The notes below the pieces were generated by a model. It saw nothing but the letters and a program-made list of their open reading frames with translations, was not told the origin of the DNA and searched no databases. Shown here in pieces: positions 50,102 through 61,974 of a stretch of DNA of 64,000 nucleotides. Position numbers and translations under genes: made by a program. Origin of the DNA: Azadirachta indica. Taxonomy: Eukaryota > Streptophyta > Magnoliopsida > Sapindales > Meliaceae. The stretch lies in assembly GCA_022749755.1 (NCBI GenBank), contig CM040441.1, positions 21,205,475 to 21,269,474 on the forward strand, read 5' to 3'. Numbering within the stretch: the stretch's first letter is position 1; each line of letters opens with the position of its first letter.

Positions 50102-50661
50102 AGTCCAAACGGATTGGATTCTAACACGTCGATGATTCTGGCCAACTTCCTTGCAGCGTGAGCATATTTTTTTAACCACGTTTTCACCTGTAGACGGAAT
50201 ACATTGTTTTCTTAGTCAACCTGTCGGTACTCTCCCTCGAGGCGGCTTAACAATTATATTCTGAACATCATCAAGAACAACCCAATCACGCTTATTACCT
50301 ACAGGATATATATTCTCTGCGTAGGCCAACATAAATGCATCATTCGTATAATAGTGGAAGCAAAGGTTGTTATATTGTCCTCCAATAAAACGGGTTGCTG
50401 CAAGTGCATATAGGGAAGGTAATTACATTAAATCAAATTGCCGACATGTGCAACTCTTTGCGCGTAAATCCATCACATCTTCTTGTCCCACGCTTTTCAC
50501 CTGACATTCAAAACTGGAAATAGGGTACACCATTAGTTGTTTTGATTCTACTTCATGCTTGTTGACTATGGTTTAAACCCATGGGGAAAGGGTTTGTGGT
50601 TCACATTTTGCGGCTTCTTCCCTCTTATCATAAAACCACCCTTGCATTACTGATTGGATCC
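50102..50661 (-). pseudogene. Antisense 3' fragment of the MuDR-type transposase
   Basis: On the minus strand this encodes the same tail as 52962-53525: SVMQGWFYDKREEAAKCEPQTLS, FEVKSVGQEDV-like sequence, RAKSCTCRQFDL (SWIM zinc finger), PRGRVP and the CCHC-type end. The SWIM CxC pair is intact here, unlike the main copy. The fragment begins abruptly at 50661 in the middle of the transposase and has no 5' part. It faces the sense transposase at 50943 and is separated from it by a short repeat-rich junction. Confidence 0.82.
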
Positions 50662-50860
50662 AAAAATCACTTGTGGGGTACGACAAAATTTGACCTGACC
50701 CGAAAAGTGGTTTTTGGGTAAGACAATCACTTGTTGGGATAAGACAAAATTTGGCCTTACCCAACAAGTGGTTTTCGGGTAAGGCCAAACTTTGCCTTAC
50801 CCAAAAAGTTTTTCCTTTCCCAAAAAATTTTCCCTTTACCCAAAAAATGGTCTTAGGAAA
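50662..50860. repeat. Junction minisatellite with ttacccaaaaagtgg motifs
   Basis: About 190 bases of reiterated acccaaaaagtgg / ggtaaggccaaa motifs in both orientations. It includes an exact 11-bp inverted pair, cacttgttggg (50728-50738) and cccaacaagtg (50760-50770). It lies exactly at the inner end of the left arm, between the antisense fragment and the transposase start. Confidence 0.75.
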
Positions 50861-50942
50861 AATAATGGGTGAGTAAACATTACCTATTTTTCATGTATTT
50901 TTATATTATAACAATATTGAATTCTTATGTATTTGCATAGGT

Positions 50943-53525
50943 ATGGAAGATTTAGTAATATTTTTTGTTCACTATGACGATTCGTGGGAAACACTTAACG
51001 ATGTTATTCAGAAATATGTTGGTAAAAAAGTTCACTTATTACCATAGTAAGAAATTCTAACTACCAAAATCTAGCAGACAGGATATATACCCAACTCCGG
51101 ATAAATCGAAGAGAATTTAAAATTTGTATAAAAGCGAAGTATGCAGAGTATGGTGACTTGGCCACTGTACCTATTCCAGCTGATATAATCGATGACAATG
51201 ATTTGTTGTCTCTAGTGCATTTGTTTAATGCCAATGGTTCTCGATTAGGTGGTTTGACTCCTTTATATATAACTGTGGACCGGTTTGTTGGAGCGAAAGT
51301 AACAGAATCTGAAGAACCTAGAATGACGCGACCTACTACCTTTGAAAATATAATTTAAGAATCACATGCACATCCATTTGTCTCTTCTAGGGGCAGTAAT
51401 CGCTTTAACAATGTAGACCCACCAACTTATACACTATTAGACCATAACATGTCGAGAGATGACAGACAAAATTCTCATAATCACAGTGAATTTCACTTCG
51501 AAGAGGTACCTTACCTTTCAACGCCCCGTTATGAAAGGCAGGTTAATTATGGTGTATGCTCACCGCCCCCATATAGTGAAGATCCTATACATGACTATTT
51601 TGACAATCAACCGTTTATGCAAAGAGCATATTGTTATGGGAAAGGAAGTAGAATGAATTATTGTGATAAGAATATCACTGCAAGAGAGGATATTAATGGC
51701 GAGGCACCCAATACATCAATGACCTATGAAGATAATGTGATGAGGGGTTCAGTTCCTACCCGTATTATTCCTCCCATCCCAACAACATTTATCATGTTCC
51801 CAGATGCTATGTCGAGTTCAATAGATGGTAATGTCCACGTGGGGCAAATTTTTAGAACAAAGAAGGAGTTGCGACATGATTTGAGTATTATGGCGTTGAG
51901 GAGGCATTTTCAGTTCATCACTCATCGATCAACAACAACACGTTTTGAGGCAAAATGTGTTGTAGATGGATGTAAATGGCGGATGCGTGCTATAAATAAT
52001 AACGAAACTAATGGGTACTTCCGCGTCATAAGAATTGTAGGTGTGCACACATGCTGAAGTGATCAAATACAAGATGAACATCAACAAGCTTGTAGCCAGC
52101 TAATTGGTGAACATATCTTGAGCAAATTCCAAGACCCTAGCAGAATTTACACACCACACGACATATATAATGATTATGGGGTGTTGTATCTTATAGAAAG
52201 GCATGTTTAGCGAAAGAAGAAGCACGTCGATTAGTGAACGGAGACTCAGTTGAGTCATTTAAGGCACTGCCTCGACTTTGTCATGTGTTACAAGAGACAA
52301 ACCCAAGAACAATCACACATATTGAAAAAGACGACGGGAATCATTTTTTTGTACTTTTTCGTAGGCCTTGGTGCATGTGTCCGAGGGTTTCGTGGAGCCA
52401 TTCATTCGGTAATTGCTCTTGACGGTATCTTTCTAAAAGGGACCTCTTGAAGGACTTTGTTTTTGGCAACTGTTGTCGATGGAAATAATCATTTATATCC
52501 TGTGGCATTTGGAATTGGAAACTTTGAGAATGACGCATCTTGAGAATGGTTTTTGTCAAAACTACGTGAAATAATTAGCCCAACATCAGATTTAGTTTTT
52601 TTTTCGGATCGACACAACAGCATTGAGAAAGGTATAGCTACAATTTTCCTAAATGCATATCACGGCTTTTTCTCAGATGCATGTCATTTAGAATGAGGGA
52701 GAAAAAGTCAGAGATGTTCTTCCCTTGGTATTACAGTGCTACTAAAGCTTATACATTCGCTGAGTTCACTGATCGGATGGACAAGTTAAAGAGTATACGT
52801 CCAACAACAGTAAACTACCTAGAAAATGAAGTAGGTTTTCATTGATGGATTAGAGCACATTTTTCAAAGCGACGATATGACACATTGACTACCAATATAG
52901 CCGAGAGTTTGAATACACTATTAAGGGATGCATGAACGCTCCTCATTATAGCATTGTTGGATTGGATCTGATCAGTAATGCAAGGGTGGTTTTATAATAA
53001 AAGGGAAGAAGTCGCAAAATGTGAACTCCAAACCCTTTCCCTATGGGCTCAAGCCATAGTCAACAAGCATGAAGTAGAATAAGAACAACTAATGGTGTAC
53101 CCTATTTCCAGTTTTGAATTTCAGGTGAAAAGCATTGGACAACAAGATGTGGTGGATTTACGCGCAAAGAGTTGCACATATCGGCAATTTGATTTAATGC
53201 AATTACCTTGCCCACATGCATTTCCAGCAACCTATTTTATTAGAGGATAATATAACAACCTTTGCTCCCACTATTATACGAATGGTGTACTTGTATTGGC
53301 TTACGCAGAGAATATATATCTTGTAAGTAATCAACATGATTGAGTTGTTACCAATGATGTTCAGAATACAATAGTTAAGTCGCCTCGAGGGAGAGTACCG
53401 ACAAGTCGACCAAGGAAACAACGTATTTCGTTTACCAGTTAAAACGTGGTTAAAAAAACATGCTCACGCTGTAAGAAAGTTGGCCACAATCATGCGACAT
53501 GTCGGAATCCAATCTGTTTGGACTA
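50943..53525 (+). pseudogene. MuDR/MULE transposase, multiply broken
   Basis: It starts MEDLVIFFVHYDDSW. A stretch with YAEYGDLATVPIPADI and LVHLFNANGS follows, then the DBD_Tnp_Mut domain at about 51850-52000 (GQIFRTKKELRHDL, CVVDGCKWRMRA, GVHTC). The MULE catalytic domain contains ALDGIFLKG (first Asp, near 52420) and FFSDRHNSIEKG (second Asp, near 52605), then TTNIAESLN. A SWIM finger follows (RQFDLMQLPCPHA, near 53190), and finally the zinc knuckle CSRCKKVGHNHATC (CX2CX4HX4C, near 53460). At least ten stops or frameshifts interrupt it, and one SWIM Cys is Tyr. Such transposases excise and insert the element by a DDE mechanism in the nucleus. The 5' two thirds are single-copy; the last 0.56 kb also exists antisense in the left arm. 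Confidence 0.88.
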
Positions 53526-53736
53526 GTATGATAATATTATATATTTTTTGTAGAGTCAAGATTATTAGTAATCTTATGATAAATGAAAATATTGATGTTG
53601 TATTATTAAAATAATTTTAACGTTTAAAAAACTATTGTAATTAATATTATCAACATGTTGTTAGTTTTTGTTATCACGGAATAGATATTTTAGAATTATA
53701 ATAATTTTTTACTGAAAAGTTTAAGTATCACGACTT

Positions 53737-54425
53737 ATTCGATTAATTACAAGAATTAATAATAAGGAAATTTGGATACCGAAACTATTATTATTAATAA
53801 ATTACTATTATTTTTATTAATTATTTATTATTATTATATTATTTTATTATTATTAGTTATTATTATATTATTAATTTATTATTACTATATTATTAATTGT
53901 TTAAAAATAAAATAATTAATTAATAATAAAATAATATAATGTAATTGAGGGTACCATTTTGGAGTACCCTCAATTTCGAGTACCCAAAAATGGGACCCAA
54001 GAGAGTACCCAAATTTCGGGTACCTTATGTTTTTCGGGTACCCAAAATTGAAGGTACCCGAAAATTATTTCAATTTAAAAATATCATATAAGTTCTATGA
54101 TTAATTACAATATCATGATTAATTACATATAGATCCCTAAAACTATTATATTATTAATAAATTACTATTACTTTTATTAATTATATTATTTTATTATTGT
54201 TAGTCATTATATTATTAATTTATTATTATATATTAATAAATTACTATTATATTAATAAATAATTAAGGGTACCATTTTCGGGTACCCAAAAATATAGGTA
54301 CCTGAAAATGGGACCCGAGAGGGTACCTTAAATTTTAGATACCTTATGTTTTTCGAGTACCCGAAATTGAAGGTACCTGAAATTTATTTTAATTTAAAAA
54401 TATCATATAGGTCCTATAATTAATT
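53737..54425. repeat. Tandem duplication of the GGTACC-rich unit, right arm
   Basis: Two units (about 53737-54110 and 54111-54425) each contain taataaattactatta-type AT sequence. This is followed by a cluster of gggtacc, gggacccgagag and ttcgggtacc motifs and an atatcata(t/g)a tail. The left arm has one unit (49620-49880), so the duplication is specific to the right arm. Confidence 0.7.
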
Positions 54426-54949
54426 ACAAAATTCCCCCTAAAAAGAATATTTCTCGATAAAACTACATAACACTTTATATTGATTACATAAACCCCCCTA
54501 TTTAGGGAAGTTTTCCAAAAATATAAAGAAAATAATATTTCTTTAAAATATCAACCCCATAAAAATAAATAACAAATAATCTCATAGCACAACCATACAC
54601 AAATTGCCTCAACGTTAAAATTTCATATATACAAACATTTTAACTATTATAATATCCGTTTAATTTCAATTTTTAGGGTAATGTGTTTTTAATCAAGGCT
54701 ACCTAATATCAGTACTTGTTTATTATAATATAATTGGTTGGTTATTGTGAATTGGTCGTATTATCCTAAAAACTGTTGAAATATATTATTATAACTATGT
54801 CTCTCATTAATTTCCTTTGTCGGGATGTAATTATTCGAATATAATTTTACTTGATAATATTTCATTAACATTATTTCAGATTAATTTAATTTCGTGAAAA
54901 TATAAATATTTTTATATACATATATTTGTTATATATCATATTGACAATA

Positions 54950-57351
54950 TCCTATAATAACTTGCCTACGAATAAATCCAGTGCAATCTTACGCCTTAAT
55001 AAGACATCATGATCAGGGCCAAAAATGAACTACCTAATCCAAGCAACTCAATGAACTTACACATGAACACCCCACAATCACTACTCCCTAGATGCTGTCT
55101 TGGCATGCCCGACATCTTTCGTTCAAATGTGAAACGTTCTATATTGTTCCCTAGCTTTGGCCTTGCCCTATATATCTCAACATGGCGTATAAGATAAGGT
55201 AATAGTCGGCACAAAGGTCTCATATGACCTTCCATCACAACGTCTAAGCAGGACGAAGGCGACAAGTCAGATACTATGATTTGACGATCTGAAAATTTTA
55301 TAGCACATGCAACCCAATGATCACCTCTATATGTAACTGGAATGTAAACAACATCGACTATCTCCCAATTTTTACGTACGCTCTCATTATGCCCAGCCAC
55401 ATACTGCGTGACATCAACGCCGTTGAAACATGATCCCAACTATCCATGCCCGCTTATTTCCTTTATGAAAAAAATATATTTATTGTATGTAGTGTGACTA
55501 AATACAAATTAACCAATTGGTGTAATATTCATACATTAAACTATATTCTTAAGGACAAATTTATATATTTATATTTCATAATTTATATTTACCTAATCAG
55601 CTAGAGTGGGGGCTGCCCATTCAAACCCCTCGTTCTCATTGTGAATGCCCTGAAAGTTATCATAAGACGGATACCTTTGCATCAAATCGTCCCACTTGGC
55701 CATAAACTGGGTCATCTCTATTCGTTGCGCATCCATGAACTGTGTAATCTCCATCCGCTGGACATCCATCCAAACCTTTATATCAGCACTCAAGCCCTCA
55801 ATTTTTTGAGTGATAGTATCACTCAATAATGAGAAATCTCAAGTGAGCTCTTCTTTTAATGTTATGATATTTTGGGTGAATTTTCTTGCATCAATCGAGT
55901 ATCACAAAAACGATCCCTATCATGCATTATCTAGGTTCTAGAAGGGGTGTCAACTGGGGTAGGCACTCTAGAAGGGAGCGGCCGTGTAACCTACATTATT
56001 CAAGTGGACATGTGTATAATTTACAACAATAAACATATATGTACATGTTTATAATTTACTTACAAAATAACCATTATATGTCTACCTTATCCCGACGTGT
56101 AGTTTTCTGTACTGGACCCTAATTCACTACGTGTTTAAAGTTACCCTCGCTATCAGTGCGTGCGTTAGTCAGGATATTATCGAAAAATAGATTACTACCG
56201 TACTCACCCTCGCCAGAAGCATCAAGGGGTACACGTAACTCTTTGATATACGGGTGCATTAACTCATTCGCAGATGGCTCTAACGTACGGACAACGTCGG
56301 GAGGCTATAGAAACAAAACAATGATATCCATCATATAAAAGTCATGAAATAACTAAATTTTCAAACAAGAAAATGAACTTCATTTTCTTACATGTGCATC
56401 GTTAAATAGTTTCTTTTGTACTAATTCAACTGTCAAAATTTTCTTCTTTGACCTCCAATTAATAATTCGGGGTATCCTACTGTCACTATCTGCCCAAACG
56501 TACGACTAGCAGATAAAATTACCTCATAAATCCATATATGTAACAATAATGTTAATTGTTAATTAGCAATAATATGAACAGTAAGCGAAACATTATGTGG
56601 TTCGCATAAATAAATGATAAAACCACGTACCTAGAAACCAATGATCAGACCCTCGAGATCGTATGTACACTTTGAGTTTTCATCGTTGTCAACCCTACTT
56701 TGATATCTAGCAAAAGGTCCTTCTATGACTCAGCACAACGACTGAAATGTAAAACGCCAAACAGCAGTACCCAAGGATATTGGTTAAATTCATCCAAATC
56801 ATCTAATATTCATAACAACCATATATCTGCTAATTACGATGGGCCCTCCCAAATATAACACACTCCATAAAAAAAAACAATGATAACTTCACAGCATCAT
56901 AATCATCAATTTGTGAAAAATTGAAATTCTCGTAGATAGTGGTTAACCGAGACAATTTATTGTTACTTTTTTCACCAAAATATTGGATCTTTAAACGATT
57001 GCTGCCCCTAACTATCATAGATGGATATTTGCCAAATTTTAAGCTTGTGATAAACCCAAACTCGACCTAAGAAAAACAAATACATCGACCACCCACCAAA
57101 AATCACATTTTGTCTTGGGCACCCGGTGCATATGCCTCATGTAGCAACATATAATGGGTTAAGTTACTGGAGAAGCGAAGGTCATCAAGGTCTATAAAAT
57201 GTCCCACACATGTTTCTCTGAAAAGCTCAACTTGCCTAGGGGTGAGCTTCTTCCAAATTGTATTCAATATTTGTAGTTTAGATAGTGATGTAGGAACGCC
57301 GTGAAAGTGATCAGCAGAATTAATCTTTAATCTTCTAATTAGTTTGGCCAT
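54950..57351 (-). pseudogene. DUF1985-Ulp1 (C48) protease passenger gene, right copy
   Basis: It starts MAKLIRRLKINSADHFHG and keeps an open DUF1985 start (RETCVGHFIDLDDL, where the left copy is frameshifted). The second half, 54996-55439, is a C48 catalytic domain in which the His (GDHW), Asp (IIVSD), Gln (PRQHLG) and nucleophile Cys (SSDCGVFMCKF) are all present. A 4-base deletion after GLGSSF shifts the frame relative to the left copy and ends the protein early. About 726 bases between the two domains are missing, with an acagtt microhomology at the break. It is thus the better preserved protease core but not an intact gene. It is transcriptionally convergent with the transposase. Confidence 0.8.
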
Positions 57352-57479
57352 TTCCTTTTACTTGAAAAACTAAATTAAATATATAATTAAATACAATATT
57401 GATACTAAAATATAATATAATTGTAATATAATAATTTATACACTAAAGAAAAAAATAAATTCATTCATGATTTTATTAA

Positions 57480-58600
57480 TTTCTATATATATTAATAAAT
57501 TATTACAACAATTTTAAAAGAAAATTACAAGGTAATAATATAAATATTTTTATTATTGTTATTAATCAATTATTATTATTGTTACTTTTATTTTTTTTTA
57601 TTATTATAATAAATCATTAATTATTATTACCTTTATTATTTTATGATTATTAATTAATTAATTATTACTATTGTTCCCAATAATATTAATTTATTAATTA
57701 TTATTATTACACCTCATATTATTATTATTAATAATTATTTCTAATCAATTATTTTTATTACATCTCATATTATTAGTAACAATTATTATTACTATTTTTT
57801 TTTTATTATTAATAATTATTAATTATTAATAATTATTTTATTATTATTAAATATTACTAATCAATATTATTATTATTATTATTATTAATTATTTAATATC
57901 ATATTATTATTAATTATTTTATTTATTATTATTGAATAATTAAAAATATAATTATTAATTTATAATTAACAGTAATCAATTAATTTATAATTAAATTAAT
58001 TTATAATTATTATTACATCTCATATTATTAGTAATAATTATTATTACTATTATTTTATTATTATTATTATTACTAATAGATATTATTATTACATCTCATA
58101 TTATTATTATGAATTATTTATTATTATTAATAAATTATTATTATTACATCTCACATATTATTAATTAGTAATTAGTAATAATTGTTATTACTCTATTATT
58201 TATTATTATTAATTAATTATCATTATATTATTATTAATTATTTTTATTGATTATTATTGAATAATTAAAAATATAATTATTAATTTCTTGTTAATACTAA
58301 TCAATTATTATTACATCTCATATTATTAGTAATAATTATTATTACATCTCATATTATTATTATGAATTATTTATTATTATTATTATTATTACATCTCACA
58401 TATTATTAATTATTAACTATTAATAATTATTATTAATCTATTATTTATTAGTATTAATTGTTTATCATTTCTATTATTTTTAATTTTTTTATTGATTATT
58501 ATTGAATAATTAAAAATATAATTATTAATTTATTATTAATACTATTATTAAATAATAATATAATATTATTTATTATTATTTTTATTATATATTAATTAAT
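57480..58600. repeat. ATT-rich subterminal array, right arm
   Basis: Inverse counterpart of 43442-45590, about 1.1 kb. The ctaatcaattattattacatctc motif (complement of the left-arm unit core) is seen near 57740 and 58299, and acatctcatattatta recurs between. Confidence 0.8.
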
Positions 58601-58614
58601 TAAATTATCGTTTT

Positions 58615-58815
58615 TGCTTTTAATAGGGCCCATAAAGGAATCCCATTATCGAGACAAAAAAGTCCCAAAAATGGGTATTTTTTAGGACAATAATTTTTTT
58701 CCGAAAAGCACTCATCTTCTAGACAAATTGGTCCCTTTTTGGGTTTTCTTTCCTGCACTTTCAACATATCTCCATCAAATCCAATATAATGTTCCATAAA
58801 ATTTTCATTTACCAA
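58615..58815 (-). other. Conserved block of the right arm (counterpart of 43250-43440)
   Basis: The minus-strand frame reads NENFMEHYIGFDGDMLKVQERKP and continues to GIPLWALL, matching the left arm. It may be a leader exon of the passenger gene. There is no recognised domain. Confidence 0.4.
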
Positions 58816-59263
58816 CCAAAATTTCTTCCCATTTCAATCAAATACATTCACATTATTCATATTTAGCAAAAATTATATTACAAAAAAACTTTTTCATTTA
58901 TTTATGTTGAAAGAATACAAATGAAAGTATAAAACCCTTACCCATAATTTTTATTTACTGTCATTATGTTACAATCAACACTTGTTTGCACGATTTCTTA
59001 CGCCATCGCCATCACTGTCGTCGTCTTTACTGTTGACGTTGTCGTTGTTGAAGAAAGGGTGAAAAATTTTGAAAGATGAGGGTTTGGTTTGGTGAAAAAA
59101 GAGTAAAGTAAAAAAAATTGACTTTTGTGAAAATAAAATTAAAGTTGGCTATTGAGGGTAATTTAGTCCAAAAATTATATTTTGAGCTAGTTTGGTAAAT
59201 ATTTTTATAAGAGATTATTTACATAAATTCAAAAAAATTTAAGATTATTTTTAAAAAGTTTTC

Positions 59264-61970
59264 AAATATGGGTATATTTGTCGATACATAGCAGCAATTA
59301 TTTGTCGTTATATATGTATTCCGTTGATTGATCACAAATTTGTTGATCTTTTCCGAGACATTTATTTATGAAAAGGATTATCTGTAAAGTTGCTTGTATT
59401 TAAAAGTGAAAAATGCGTTGAATTGATACAATATAGTACGACTACTACATGAAAAATAACAGATCAACACATGAACTTGAGCTAAATTTAAATTCAAGTA
59501 CAAAACTTAATATATCACGTGAACACATGCAAAAGTATGAATAATTAATTAAAAGATTTAAAATTTTAAAAATTAATAACACATAACAGTTTTGTGGAAA
59601 TCAAATTTAGTGATATTTTCTTCATTTTAATCAAAAGAATTTTTTTTAAAAATTTTAAACCATGAGAAGTTTAGAACTCAACAGGGTATGGTGGAATACG
59701 AAGAATAATAATATATAATAGTTTTATAGAAATCAAATTTAGTAATATTTTTTAAAAGTTTAAGTTTTTTATTTGCGAGCGTTATAAAATATATTTTCAT
59801 CAAAAAATTAAGGAAAAGGAAAGAGCCGATTATGTTTTGTGGTGATGGATCACATGCTCAATTATAAACTAAAAAATAATATTTTTTTTAAAAAAATGTT
59901 TTGGATGATTTTAAATATTTTCATTAATTTAATTATTTTAATCAATCAATTCAACAGTGGGAAGATAATTAGTTATTTTATATATAAATATAATAAAATT
60001 GATCATTTAAACTATAAAAATTACATTATCATTTAAAATACAACTTCAAATAATTACTTTAAATATCGTGCATATATATACTATATGATAAAAAATAATA
60101 ATAAAATTTTATCAAATTATAAGGACCATTTTCAACAGTAGATCACTCTAAATAAAAATTCAAACGATTATTTTTGTTATACGGTTATACTCCTATGTAT
60201 TAACAAATTTCATATATAACTATAACTATATATTATTGTAAATCATCAACATTAGTGTTAAAGTTAGAGCTCATAGAGTTTGATGGTAAAATTACAAATT
60301 TACTCTTATTGAAAAATAAGAAAAAGAAATTTTTTTTTTTTTATTTTTCCCTCCTTTCTCTCTCTTCTACCTGTTTATTATTTTCTCTCTATTCATGATT
60401 ACTACGGCGAAATGATTTTTTTTATTTTTTATTTTCTTGAAATAAATATTAACTTAAGTTTTTTTCGATTGATTCGTGAAATAAATGTAAAATGTATTGA
60501 AATTGAAATAAAAAACCTAATATGATATGGTAATTGGATAAAAGGACGAGAGAGAAAGAAACGAAGAGAAAAAAAAATAAATTTTCTTTTATAATCTCAT
60601 ATTATATAATTATGTTATCAGCTCTTAAAATATTAAAGTTAAACAAGATTATAATGGATTGGTGTTGACAATAAAACATGGTTATATCTTAAATTTATTA
60701 ATAAATATAAAGTAAGGTTAAAATTAATTAAAATTTAAATATCCTATTCCAAACAAATTTGAATTAAAAAGCTAACCCTAATCCTAAAACACCCCATATG
60801 TAAATTTTATTAGAAAATTTGTTTCCGTATCTCACATTATTTTTTTCTCCTGAGCACAAATTAATCTGTAAAATCTAACTTAATTAAATCATACTCATCA
60901 CAACACTAATAATAGGGAGCAAGAGAAAATATGAAAAAAAGACCAATTCTTTTCTCCCGTCTTAAATTTTGTTTCATACTTTTAAAATTATTACCATTTT
61001 TAAAATTTGTTTCACTTCCCATCAATAGAAACAAGCACAAATAATTTTCAGAGTATGTGCATCAGCCAAATTTATTGGACGTAAAATTTTTAATTTCTTT
61101 CAATATTTCAAAATTAGTTTTTATGCATGTTGTTATCAAAATAATATAAATTTTGCAAAGTCAATATCATTCTAAAAAAATAAATAAGCATGCAAGAGAT
61201 TAAATAAATTATGAGAGAAGATTATAAATACAAATTTTAAAAAATATTCTTATATTATTTTTATTTTAGTCATGCTATATCTTCTAGCGACATAAAAAGG
61301 ATAAATTCCCATGTTTTTTGGCCACAAGAAATAAAAGATGAAATTCACATAAATGATAAAATCTCTTTTCAATAAAAATTTTATGAGAACAAAAATCTAA
61401 ATTTAATATATGTAATATTATCTATACACAAATATATATACATATATATATGTTCATTTATTTATTTCATTAACAAGTCATTTTTTTACGACCAACGTTA
61501 CTTGACAGTATAAGTGAATTTAATTTTAACGTACATTATTTATTTGAATTGTTAATTTCTTAAATGAAGAGTTTATTATTCTTAATTTTTGAAATTAGAT
61601 ATTTAAATTTGGATTAATTTATATAATTTAAATATGTTTTAATAGTTTTCCTTTAATTTATATAATTATTTTAATTGCAAAATAATATACGAGGTGTTGT
61701 AACTATTATAAATCAGCTTTTAGACCAACTCTTAGTAGGACCTAAATATTTTTTTCACTAATTTATATAAATCAAAATATGTCTTGTGCTTCTAAATCTA
61801 CAATAGTTGTTTCAAACTAATTGTACTTGTCACATAACATAAATATCCTAAAGAATTATTCGAACAAATAAATGACGTTTAAAATTTTTAAATAAATAAA
61901 AATATTTCAATTAGTAATTTCTTAGATTTATTTTTTTTTTTAAATTTTGAATAAGAATAAAAATTATTAA
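59264..61970. other. Gene-free AT-rich stretch
   Basis: No gene is supported; the open frame at 59839-60036 is low-complexity and lacks domain signatures. Pyrimidine-rich tract at 60330-60390. Confidence 0.4.
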
Positions 61971-61974
61971 AATT

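Larger units (their letters stand above)
42829..50661 (+). repeat. Left giant inverted arm
   Basis: Matches 52962-59263 in inverse orientation from the outer terminus to the gatcca at 50661. It is longer than the right arm because its ATT array is about twice as long and it keeps 0.73 kb missing from the right. Read outward to inward it holds the terminus, leader (42930-43140), a conserved block (43250-43440), the array, the Ulp1 pseudogene, an AT-rich spacer and the antisense transposase tail. Confidence 0.88.
42765..59263. mobile_element. Kaonashi/KI-type Mutator-like element with giant inverted arms
   Basis: The element spans about 16.5 kb. The left arm, roughly 42829-50661, and the right arm, roughly 52962-59263, are inverted copies of each other over their entire length. 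The ends are gggaaatttttcaaaataatc (left) and gaaaactttttaaaaataatc (right, reverse complement). Each arm contains a leader, an ATT-rich array, a DUF1985-Ulp1 gene, GGTACC-rich repeats and the last part of the transposase. A unique 2.3 kb core holds the remaining transposase. Mutator-like elements with a Ulp1 passenger are known in plants; arms of this length that include part of the transposase are the unusual feature. The arms have diverged visibly, so the structure is old. No certain 9-bp target duplication was found. Confidence 0.88.
52962..59263 (-). repeat. Right giant inverted arm
   Basis: Inverse copy of 42829-50661. Here the inner end is continuous with the complete transposase, so this is probably the original half of the element and the left arm the derived copy. 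It has lost about 0.73 kb of the Ulp1 gene and half of the ATT array, and has gained a tandem duplication of the GGTACC-rich unit. Confidence 0.87.

Noticed and set aside
50573..50788. 71-codon minus-strand frame read as a separate small gene
   Set aside because: Its C-terminal half is the antisense transposase fragment and its N-terminal half is the junction minisatellite; it is a fusion by chance across the arm boundary.
42829..59263. Two independent, oppositely oriented insertions of related MULEs
   Set aside because: The left arm lacks a second terminus and stops inside the transposase at the same place where the right arm is continuous with it; an inverted half-duplication needs fewer events. 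Not fully excluded without family data.
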